From the NCBI GenBank assembly GCA_963969495.1, contig OZ018324.1, forward strand, positions 161,599,758 through 161,663,757: a DNA stretch of 64,000 bases. The letters are read 5' to 3'. Every line of letters starts with the position of its first letter. Position 1 is the stretch's first letter. Source of the DNA: Ceratothoa steindachneri. Lineage: Eukaryota; Arthropoda; Malacostraca; Isopoda; Cymothoidae. Both the position numbers and the translations under genes were made by a program. The notes below the pieces were generated by a model. It ran no database searches. It was not told where the DNA came from and saw only the letters and a program-made list of their open reading frames with translations. Below, piece by piece: positions 34,699-45,293 of this stretch.

Positions 34699-35760
34699 TT
34701 ATAGAGGATCTACGCATGGCGAGAAGTCGCCTTCGGTCTTTCTTATTTCGTTTCCGTTTCTTATTCCCACTGTCCCTGTCGTATCATTGTTCTCTATTGT
34801 CTTGTTGTTCCTGTTGTTCCGTTCCTCTTGGGCGTCGTTTTCTTTCGTAAGGATGAGGTCATCGTCCTCATATGGATGCGCTTCCACTCGTGGTTCATCT
34901 TGGAGCATGTCTCCTTATAAAAAGCGGTCTGGTTCCGGGGGAGCGTGGGGAGGGAGGCACTTGGACTGGATATTAAGGTTACTCACAGAGTCACACAGTT
35001 CCTCCACGTTGGCTTCATGTTGGCGCCTCCTGGCGAGTTCCTTTAGCACGCACTCGGTCAGTTGCAGGCCTTCCCCCACGGCCCGTTCCGCCTCTAGTAG
35101 CTAATTTGGAGCTTCAGGATTGCCCATATTAGAATTGTTGTGATTGCGTTGAGTCAAAACCTGTTCTTGCCTTTAACGCTGCCTCACTGAGAGTGAGGCT
35201 CCTGTCCAAAGTTGCTCTCTCCCGTGCGTCGACCAATACCGGCCCACAGCTGTAGTTGAGGACCACAAAGTAAAGACGAAGTTGTTGGAATAGGTGCTTA
35301 AACTCTACGTCACTCAAATACCTGCTGAATTTATAAAGAGTGATTAAAGTGGCTATATCCTCCCTGTCCCGTTTCTTAACTCTCGCTAATCCCAAGTTCC
35401 CAGTCAAATGGACTACCACCTTCTGATAGCGAGTTGGCAAATTTGGTTGCGACGGTTGGCGTTTATGCAGCCACGGCCTACGGCCTATCACTAGGTCCAG
35501 GTTGTGAGGGGCCCTCTGGGACCCCTGCTGCCGCTGAAGGAGACACGGGTTAGTGCAACCAAGGGGTGGCGTCTTTGTTGGAAGTAATATTCTCTTGGAT
35601 GCGTGTGACCGCCCGTGTGAGGCGTTGGACTAGCGTGGAAATAGGTGCTTCGCCGCTTTCGAGAGCCTGCTCGATGTCATCAGAAATGAAATGTTCCTGC
35701 TCTCACTCTTTCTTGGAAGTAGTCTCAAGTTGCTTTTTCGGCATTCTCTAACCGCGCTCC
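34699..35760 (-). pseudogene. Decayed coding region of unknown identity (gag-like composition)
   Basis: Several minus-strand pieces look like one broken protein. From right to left: PKKQLETTSKKE-stop-EQEHFISDDIEQALESGEAP, STLVQRLTRAVTRIQENITS; a 120-codon frame (35129-35491) with VVVHLTGNLGLARVKKRDRE, DIATLITLYKFSRYLSDVEF and ATLDRSLTLSEAALKARTGF; LLEAERAVGEGLQLTECVLK and ELARRRQHEANVEELCDSVS; then an in-frame stop and a 69-codon acidic tail (34699-34908) rich in Glu, Asp and Asn. It is GC-richer than its surroundings. The heptad-like Leu spacing and acidic, low-complexity tail would suit a gag or structural protein, but I cannot assign a family. Confidence 0.4.
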
Positions 35761-35979
35761 AGGTCTTCAAATTGTATATAAGGACTGAGGCCGCGGGAAA
35801 TCTCATATAACAAAAGTATTGAAAATTGTAATATATACAGGGAGCGGCAGAACTGATTGAGCAGTTTTAAGGAGTTATAAAAAAGTAATGGTGTATTTAG
35901 AGAAGAAATGTTATTATCATCGAGGTTAGCAGTACATACCATTTATAACCCCATCGATTCGAATTTGTGTAAATTCCCT
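35761..35979. other. Unassigned spacer
   Basis: No element recognised. Confidence 0.35.
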
Positions 35980-36064
35980 CTTCCGTAACTCCACCTGTCT
36001 AATAAGTTTAACTAAGACCTGATTCAAAACTCTCCTTGAACTTGCTGTTTGTAATTCATTATTT

Positions 36065-36463
36065 TTGTCAAATGAGATTTTGTATGAACAACTCGATGAG
36101 GTTGGAATGGGACTTCCTCTAGGCCCCTCGTTGGCAAATGTTTTTATGTGTTATTATAAAACACTTTGGCTTGATGATTGCCCCATTAATTTTCGTCCGG
36201 TTTTATATAGGCGCTATGTAGACGCCACTTTTTTATTATTTAGGCATAAGTCACATTGTACACTTTTCCTCAATTATTTAAATTCTAAACATGCAAATAT
36301 TAAAATTTCCTGTGAGCTCGGTAAAAATAATAGTTTACCGAAATCCACTTTTTCAAACCTTGGTTTAAGTTTTTTTAGCCTCTGGCCATTCTTACTCTCC
36401 TCCATAGAGCATAAAACTTGTTTTCAACTTTTCCATCCCTACATTTATAATTCGAATTTTTAA
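36065..36463 (+). pseudogene. PLE reverse transcriptase with motif C YVDA instead of YVDD
   Basis: In-frame sequence upstream (LLELAVCNSLFLSN) belongs to the same RT. The frame contains DEVGMGLPLGPSLANVFMCY (RT motif B) at residues 11-30 and FRPVLYRRYVDATFLLFRHK (motif C) at 43-62. The second metal-binding Asp of Y-V-D-D is Ala54, which would abolish DNA synthesis. KHANIKISCELGKNNSLPK follows as in other PLE RTs. The frame ends in unrelated residues after a shift near 36360. Confidence 0.85.
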
Positions 36464-37296
36464 CAAAATTTTTACCTCCAATGGCTATCCCAAATCACTA
36501 TTTCTGAGACAAATTAGTCTGTTTCGCAATAAAAAATACTCGACTCTGCCTCCACTACAAACTGTCAATAAATTAAAGATCTTCCTTTCCTTACCATACT
36601 TTGGTTACCAATCCGGAAAACTTAAAAAAGAGTTGTTAAAACTGTTAAATTCAGCCTATCCTCAATTATTACCATCTATTGTTCTCATTAATGACCTCAG
36701 ACTGGGATCATTATTTAAGTTCAAAGATTAACCCCCTACCAATATGCAATCTAAAATTATATACGTTTTTCGTTGTGCTTGCAGTAGCACTGTATCATAT
36801 GTGGGGGCAACAAGGCGTACGCTTTACTCCTGTTTCATGCAGCATATGGGTAGATCTGAAAGAACTAGACTACACCTTTTAAAACCTGATCCATTTTAAC
36901 ATGTGGTTCTAGGGCTACACTCGAGAACTTCACGATACTTAATGCCGTAAGAAACATCTCAGATCTTTACCTGCTAGAATCAATTTATATTACAAAACTT
37001 CAACCAAGTCTAAATAATAAATCATTATCTGTCTCATTAAATATAGTGATTCATTAAAAAACATGCTAATTTGTTAAATTTCACTTTTTTTAAGGGGGGT
37101 GCAAGAATAAAATCCACTGTCAATTATTTTCCTTCCTATTTTTTATAAATTCTTTCGTTGGTTTAGTTTGTATTTTCCTTCATATTTCTAATATAATCAA
37201 TTAGTCCCAAATTTAATATTCATGTTTCACAATTCTATTACATGTGTTAACTTTTTATGTATACATTTAACTCTGTATTTTGTATTCTTACTTTAG

Positions 37297-37352
37297 CACT
37301 GATGATGGGATTAGTTATAATCCTGAAACGTTTGAAATAAACGTTACAAGGC
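37297..37352 (+). ncRNA. Candidate hammerhead ribozyme in PLE 3' region
   Basis: CTGATGA (37299-37305), stem II GGGATT/AATCCT with loop AGTTAT (37307-37324), GAAA (37325-37328), stem III CGTTT/AAACG with loop GAAAT (37329-37343), then TT and A. This follows the hammerhead order CUGANGA, stem II, GAAA, stem III, UH. Deviations: one extra T (37306) before stem II, a G-T pair closing it, and no clear stem I. Hammerheads are known from PLEs. Activity of this copy is uncertain. Confidence 0.5.
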
Positions 37353-37404
37353 ATCTACGGCTGTGTCCTGGTTATCCTGTTTATACTTCGCTTTTCGTTT
37401 GCCA

Positions 37405-37407
<3 letters not shown>

Positions 37408-37446
<39 letters not shown>
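37408..37446. repeat. (AT)n microsatellite
   Basis: About 39 bp following the PLE 3' end. Confidence 0.97.
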
Positions 37447-37448
<2 letters not shown>

Positions 37449-37464
37449 CAAGAAAAACCTGATT

Positions 37465-38516
37465 TTAGATGCTTGAAATATCCCAAAGGAAAATAATACA
37501 CAGAATAAAGCCAAGAGCTTTCGTGTTTACATCATCAAGGGCAGAAGAACAATGAAATAGAGAAACATTTATTAAACAGAGAAATGTGACGTGATTCAAA
37601 CGTACCGACGAACAAAGACAATCGTTTAAGGGGGGAAACCCAACTGACGAACAAATGAATAGCCCATCCGCGGAATTTATCGATGAAGAGTTAGAATCAA
37701 TCAAAATCCTTAGTAAAAAGTTAAATTATATTATCCATATTATTTTCTAAATGATTCCCTGCGCAGACCTAAGCAATCCTTTTATGGAAATAAAATTAAA
37801 TATTCATTTACGCGAAGTAATATTTTAACGCTCTTTTGATAAACACTTGTCCCAAGTTTCAAAATTATTAAAATATTTTAATGTTAATTTTGTATTCTCT
37901 AATAACTCCACGTTAAAAAAATTATTAATTAAAAATTCTCCCCCTAATAAAATTGCCTGCTTTTATAAAATTCCGTGCAAATTTTGTCTTGGTTTTTACA
38001 TAGGCCAGTCAACAAAAAGCCTAAAGGTGAGACATAAACAAAAGTACTGTTGTCGAACGGGGCAAACTTCAAATGCTCTTTTATTCATCAATCTACTTTA
38101 AACCATCAAATAGATTGGTCTAAGGCAAAATCGATTATTTGTATGCCTAATTTTATTGAAAGAAATTTAATGGAATCAGCTACGATCAAATTCTCCCATA
38201 ACATTAATTTCAATCTAAGTGAGGGTCTTTTTAAATTAGATAATTGGATAATGAATAATATTTGTTTGCAATATAAATTTAATTTGTTGAATTGATTTGT
38301 ATATTGTAGTTCCGCGGATGGGCTATTAATTTGTTCGTCGGTTGTTTTTTCTCCCCCTAAACAATTGTCTTGGTTCGTCGGTACGTTTGAATCACGTCAC
38401 ATTTCTCTGTTTATTAACTGTTTCTCTATTTCATTGTTCTTTTGCCCTTGATGATGTAAACACGAAAGCGCTTGGGCTTATTCTGTGTATTATTTTCCTT
38501 TGGGATATTTCAAGCA
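37465..38516 (+). mobile_element. Penelope-like nuclease segment between inverted terminal copies
   Basis: 37470-37685 (minus orientation) and 38305-38516 (plus orientation) are inverted copies; each contains CTTGATGATGTAAACACGAA followed by AGCGCTTGG (or AGCTCTTGG). The middle (37847-38295) holds the nuclease coding sequence in plus orientation, so the right copy is the element's own 3' end and the left is an inverted duplication at its truncated 5' side. (AT)n lies outside both copies. Confidence 0.8.
37847..38295 (+). pseudogene. PLE GIY-YIG domain, one frameshift
   Basis: The first frame (37847-38101) reads KIACFYKIPCKFCLGFYIGQ and STKSLKVRHKQKYCCRTGQT; the second (38050-38295) continues NGANFKCSFIHQSTLNHQID, WSKAKSIICMPNFIERNLME and SATIKF. 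Tyr residues of the GIY and YIG blocks, the Arg in KVRHKQ and the Glu in RNLMES are all visible, but the frame changes near 38080, and the GIY block is degenerate (ACFY). The product would have been the endonuclease part of the PLE protein. The RT is missing. Confidence 0.8.
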
Positions 38517-38524
38517 TATATATA

Positions 38525-38587
<63 letters not shown>
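38517..38587. repeat. (AT)n microsatellite
   Basis: About 70 bp with one C near 38526. Shared border of two PLE copies. Confidence 0.97.
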
Positions 38588-38591
<4 letters not shown>

Positions 38592-38599
38592 ATTAATGC

Positions 38600-40090
<1,491 letters not shown>

Positions 40091-40141
40091 AGGAGATGGC
40101 TGTTGGAAGGCAGTATTGGGCGTCACAAAATTTCTTTTGGA

Positions 40142-40250
40142 GGTGTTGGAGGTGAGGGTTTCACCACTGGTCAACATGCACAGTTCTAACTAAAGACGCC
40201 CCATGTGGGGGAGAGGGAAGTGAGCGAAGGGGGTAGATCTTATTTGCGCT
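40142..40250. repeat. Direct repeat, copy 1
   Basis: GTGTTGGAGGTGAGGG, then CACCACTGGTCAACATG, CCCATGTGGGG and TTTGCGCTAGT. A diverged copy in the same orientation is at 41048-41160. Confidence 0.75.
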
Positions 40251-40255
40251 AGTAA

Positions 40256-41047
40256 TGTGACTCGAATCGATTTGACATGGTATCAGATGAGATGAGATGA
40301 CATGGGATGAAATGTGATGACGTGATATAATATAACAAGTTTAAAGTGACAAAAATGCAGATGAACCTGTTAGAGTTCATCCATCATGACAATCACCCAT
40401 CACTTCAACCTTATGGGCGTCACTGTTTTTACGTTAGAAGTGAGATACAACAACCACTCACTCTCCACTTCATCCGATGAGCGTGATTTTAATCGACGAC
40501 CCTGATCTCCCCACCAATCGCTAAGCACTCTCGTTGAGTCTCTGGAAGTTGTTTTGCTTCGGAAATTTCGTGTACGTGTAATCGATAAAAGTATATGTAT
40601 TCATACCTCTTTTTGTGCGTTTTGATTTAGCAGTTAGTTTGGTAGCTTGTCCAAAAGGAAGGATTGAAGTTTAATCACTGTATGGTGGGTGCAGTGCCTG
40701 CTTGACTGACTTGGGTTACCACAGAAAGTCCCTAGTTTTTTCTGTCATTCATTTAAAATAAGTGATTTACTTAAATCTAAGAATAGAAAAATAACGAGGG
40801 CATCCCTGACAAAAGGTTTGCGAAGGGAGTAAAGAAAGCGGTGTAGTTAGATGAAGTGAAACGGTATGAGAGATGTATAGCCCAGATAGGTTAAAGAGAA
40901 GCATAATTGAGACCGGCAAGTGCGGAAACGCGCACATCCGCTAATTCTTCACAATCTTCGCAACTAAACCACATCTCTCTAACAGGTGTTGGGGCAGGGA
41001 GGGCAGAAAATCCTCTAGATCTGTGCTACAGAGTGGTTGACCTGATG
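40256..41047. other. Unassigned; degenerate GATGA tract 40277-40330
   Basis: Repeated GATGA/GATGACATG motifs near 40280-40325; otherwise no recognisable element. Confidence 0.4.
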
Positions 41048-41160
41048 GGTGTTGGAGGTGAGGGTGACACCACTAGTCAACATGAATAGTTCTGACTCAA
41101 GACACCCCATGTGGGGAAGATGGAGGTGGGAGGAGGGGGTGGCTCTTACTTGCGCTAGTC
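41048..41160. repeat. Direct repeat, copy 2
   Basis: Same order of motifs as 40142-40250 (GTGTTGGAGGTGAGGG, CACCACTAGTCAACATG, CCCATGTGGGG, CTTGCGCTAGT), about 900 bp away. Confidence 0.75.
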
Positions 41161-41759
41161 AGTACAAATCTGATTGTTCTCGGCTGAGAGAGATAGGATG
41201 TGGCACCCGTGGCACTCAGTGCCTCCAAAGAATAAGCAAAGTTTCAACCATGTCCGTCACACAATGCAGTTGATTCAAATCTGCCAGGTCTTATTATGTA
41301 TTTTATTGTCTATTCCCGTCCATCTTTCTCTATCTTCCACACATTTCCATTTCCTTCAACCTTACAAGCTGATTTTCGCAAGATTTTCTTCCGATCCTCA
41401 GCCCCACAAACACTCCCTAAGCGAGGAGAAATGACCAAAGACCCTATAAGGAAAGGTCCCTCACAGGGAGTTCGTGGGCTATAGTTCATGTGTTCGAGGT
41501 AAGCAGTTTCTCTTGCTAACAAGCCCCATTTTTCAATCCTGTAGTTTCTATCTTTTTTCCTTCTTTATTATTCCATGTTTTCCCTTTGTCCTTTTTCCCA
41601 TCTCTTCTCTTCTGCCTGCCTAGTCCATTAGTGAGAGCGAAGAGGAAATTAAATCCATCAACCCTCCGTGATGAGCTGGACAAGATAGAGATAAAGAAGA
41701 AAATAGGGAATCAGATCAATTTGTTACGCGTCGCTGATCGTTTCTGAGTGATTATATTT
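41161..41759. other. Unassigned region
   Basis: Overlapping short frames at 41174-41522 without a motif. Confidence 0.4.
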
Positions 41760-42520
41760 ACTGCCCACTGTGCCAAATAGCCCCCCTAGGCACCACCCAG
41801 AGGGCATGGGGAGTGGGGCTTTGGCTAGGGAAGCGTTACTCGGAGGAATCGGCACGTGCACTCACAAACGTCTGTGTGCCGTTTGCGGCAGGCAAATCCA
41901 CCTACTAATCCCTCTTACTGTAATTATGATCTCATATCTTGCAGCCCACCATTAGGCGCAAATGTGGGTGTCCTTGGTCGAATAAAAAGAAAATAAACAC
42001 GTAGTTAACATTATCTAAAGGGAGAGGGAGAAAAGTCATCAATAAGGGGGAGAGAAAAAAAACAAAAACGATCATTATACGAACAATGTCGGTACCAACT
42101 CACCTCCACCAATAACAACAAAGACAGCCACGAACAACAAGCTAACGCGAGAAAAAATCCAACCGGGACAAATAAAAACGCCCGATGGGGGCCCTAAAAA
42201 TAGAAACAAATTAACCAAGATTTTGGCACTTACGGGAGCCGCAACAATCAGGGTGCCTCCGAATAAATGCGCCTTTTCACACACGCCACTCACTCATGAC
42301 ACCCCCCGCCCCCTCCTACTTTCTCTCACCAGTCGTAAAGGGGATGACACTCAGTGATTCAGCTACTAAGGGAACAGAGACCCTACTGAGTGTTAGAGAA
42401 GGCGCGAAAGGTTGACCTCGGATTGCGATCGAGGATGATAAAGGAGGCTTTGAGAGGTGCCAGCCGATGTGGTTTCCGGAAAGACACGTTTCGGGGCCTA
42501 AGGCCATACTCGCAGCCAGG
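41760..42520 (+). pseudogene. Possible decayed coding region (zinc-knuckle-like)
   Basis: Plus-strand pieces: CTHKRLCAVCGRQ in the 61-codon frame at 41770-41955, then RIKRK, KNRNKLTKILALTGAATIRV and PPNKCAFSHTPLTHDTPPAP, SYFLSPVVKGMTLSDSATKG and GFERCQPMWFPERHVSGPKA. The Cys/His spacing and the Pro-rich stretches recall gag proteins of retroelements. The pieces are only partly in one frame, and I cannot name a family. Confidence 0.3.
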
Positions 42521-42924
42521 AGAGTGCCATAATCCCGTGGGGTGGGAGGGGTGGGGGTAGTCTAGGCGTGGAAGGAAAGAATGGTAAAATAAACACAAAA
42601 GAAAAGTTAGGAAATAAAAATGAAACGAGAGTAAAACAAAGCAAAATAATATAGAAAGGAAAGAAAAATGAAGGATAAATGCGAAGGATCATGACTCCCT
42701 TCCGGCCATTGTGTTCCGCCAGTGTGTCAATCAAGGGGTTCCTCAATCGTATCTGTCAAGATCGATAAAGAATGATCGATTAAAAGAGAGAGTGCAAATC
42801 CGGGCTGTCTCTCTATAATACACATAGACATACATTCATCAAAATCATACACGGGGTTGTACGTTTATCAATGGGTTGAAGAAAGTAGAAATAGTAATAT
42901 AATTTCTAGTAAAAGGACATGTAA
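42521..42924. other. Unassigned spacer
   Basis: No element recognised before the MITE. Confidence 0.4.
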
Positions 42925-42926
42925 TA

Positions 42927-43134
42927 AAGGGTGTCCATTAAGACGGATCGCAGTTAGCAGTAAATATACATTGCGGCAAAATATATATTTAGTTTTCTGC
43001 CTCTTTCAACACTTCTTTCAATCATCAATATTGATAAATGAAAGTAGTGTTGAAAGAGGAAGAAAAACTCAATATATATTTTGCTGCAATGTATATTTAC
43101 TGCTAACTGCGATCCGTCTTAATGGAACACCCTT
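42927..43134. mobile_element. Hairpin MITE (rosa-type ends), 208 bp, TA duplications
   Basis: The element is one long palindrome: the left arm starts AAGGGTGTCCATTAAGACGG and the right arm is its inverted copy ending CCGTCTTAATGGAACACCCTT. Arms of about 95 bp meet near 43030. It is flanked by TA at 42925-42926 and 43135-43136, the target of Tc1/mariner elements. The arm matches the terminal repeat of the DD41D (rosa-like) element at 1961-2000, so that family probably supplied the transposase. Only a 1-nt difference (GTGTCC against GTGTTCC) was noticed in the outer arms. Confidence 0.92.
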
Positions 43135-43204
43135 TAGTAGTGGTCGTTGCGATAGTAACAAATAAAAAGGAGAGATTCCACCAAATTAATTGTCACTCTC
43201 TAAA

Positions 43205-44867
43205 AAATATTACTAAGATATATTGAAAAAATGAAGAAATAGATTGAAGAAATTGAAGAAATAGATTGAAGAAATTGAAAAAATAGAGTGAAGATATTGA
43301 ACAAATAGATTGAAGATATTGAACAAATAGATTGAAGATATTGAACAAATAGACTGAAGATATTGAACAAATAGATTGAAGATATTGAACAAATAGATTG
43401 AAGATATTGAACAAATAGATTGAAGATATTGAACAAATAGACTGAAGATATTGAACAAATAGATTGAAGATATTGAACAAATAGATTGAAGATATTGAAC
43501 AAATAGATTGAAGATATTGAACAAATAGATTGAAGATATTGAACAAATAGATTGAAGATATTGAACAAATAGATTGAAGATATTGAACAAATAGATTGAA
43601 GATATTGAACAAATAGATTGAAGATATTGAACAAATAGACTGAAGATATTGAACAAATAGATTGAAGATATTGAACAAATAGATTGAAGATATTGAACAA
43701 ATAGATTGAAGATATTGAACAAATAGATTGAAGATATTGAACAAATAGATTGAATATATTGAACAAATAGACTGAAGAAAGTGAACAAATAGATTAAAGA
43801 TATTTAACTAATAGAATGACGAAATTGAACTAATAGTTGAAGAAATTGAACAAATAGATCGAAGAAATTAAACAAATAGATTGAAGATATTAAAAAAATA
43901 GACTAAAGATATTAAACAAATAGATGGAAGATATTGAACAGATAGATTGAAGATATTGAACAAATAGATTGAATATATTGAACAAATAGACTGAAGAAAG
44001 TGAACAAATAGATTAAAGAAATTGAACAAATAAAGGGGAAGATATTGAACAAATAGATTAAGGAAATTGAACAAATAGAGTGAAGATATTAAACAAATAG
44101 ATTAAAGAAATTGAACAAATAGATTGATGAAATTGAACAAATAGATTGAAGATATTAAAAAATAGACTAAAGATATTAAACAAATAGATGGAAGATATTG
44201 AACAGATAGATTGAAGATATTGAACAAATAGATTGAATATATTGAACAAATAGACTGAAGAAAGTGAACAAATAGATTAAAGATATTTAACTAATAGAGT
44301 GAAGAAATTAAACAAATAGATTGAAGAAATTGAACAAATAGATTAAAGATATTGAACAAATAGATTAAATATATTGAACAAATATATTGAAGATATTGAA
44401 CAAATAGATTGAAGAAATTGAACAAATAGATTGAAGAAATTAATCACATAGATTGAAGAAATTAAACAAATAGATTGAAGATATTGAACAAATAGATTGA
44501 AAAAATTGAACAAATAGATTTAAGATATTTAACTAATAGATTGAAGATATTGAACAAACATCGAAGAAATTAAACAAATAGATTGAAGAAATTGAACAAA
44601 TAGATTAAAGAAATTGAAGAAATAGATTGATCAAATTGAACAAATAGATTGAAGAAAGTAACCAAATAGATAGAAGAAATTGAACAAATAGATAAAAGAA
44701 ATTAAACAAATATATTGAAGATATTAGAAAAATAGACTGAAGATATTAAATAAATAGATGGAAGATATTGAACAGATAGATTAAAGAAATTGAACAAATA
44801 GATTAACGAAATTGAGCAAATAGAGTGAAGATGTTTAATAAATAGATTTTAGAAATTTAACAAATAA
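43205..44867. repeat. 22-bp minisatellite, block 1
   Basis: Core GAACAAATAGATTGAAG followed by a variable ATATT or AAATT step; unit length 22 bp. 43262-43780 holds over twenty nearly identical units; the rest is diverged and shows longer-period variants (AGATATTTAACTAATAG, GAAGAAAGTGAACAAATAG). On the minus strand all three frames are open through the homogeneous part (183-191 codons, repeating FNLFVQYLQSICSISSIYL). These are not likely genes. Confidence 0.97.
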
Positions 44868-45293
44868 ACTACAGAACTACAGAATCTAGGACCAACAAAG
44901 ACCCTAAGGTCCGCTCGAGGCTAGTCCGCTACACTACATCCGAAACTACGATACACACTTATCTACGAGTGTATCTCTAACATGCTATATATTTTTTTTT
45001 TTTTTTTTAAATATATAATCTACTGTACACACTTATCTACATGTGTACAATGTCAGGCATATTAACTACTTCAACCTAGGGGGGGGTGATAGAAAGTTTT
45101 TCTTCTCAACTTCCGCAGCCCTCGACTGCTAGTGGTGAAAATCTAGTTATAGGATAGGCGGAAAAGAAAATGGATATCTAAACTACACATGCAAGAGAAA
45201 TCGCTGGCATCATTTTTAGTCATCATTTTTACTCTCGTTGTTCCTCCGCTCCAAACTCCTTTTGCAAAGACGTTATTATTTACTGTGCTCAGA

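Larger units (their letters stand above)
35980..37407 (+). mobile_element. Penelope-like element with RT, nuclease relics and hammerhead-like 3' fold
   Basis: Order along the plus strand: RT core (35992-36463), broken RT end (36480-36720), a GIY-YIG relic in a shifted frame near 36770-36870 (FRCACSSTVSYVGATRRTLY), a stretch reading NAVRNISDLYLLESIYITKL, a 3' UTR, the hammerhead-like fold at 37297-37352, and (AT)n at 37408. This is the copy in the window with most RT retained. Confidence 0.8.

Noticed and set aside
43193..44249. Family of hydrophobic repeat proteins (FNLFVQYLQ type)
   Set aside because: All three minus-strand frames are open for the same reason, a stop-free 22-bp satellite; no start context or conserved ends.
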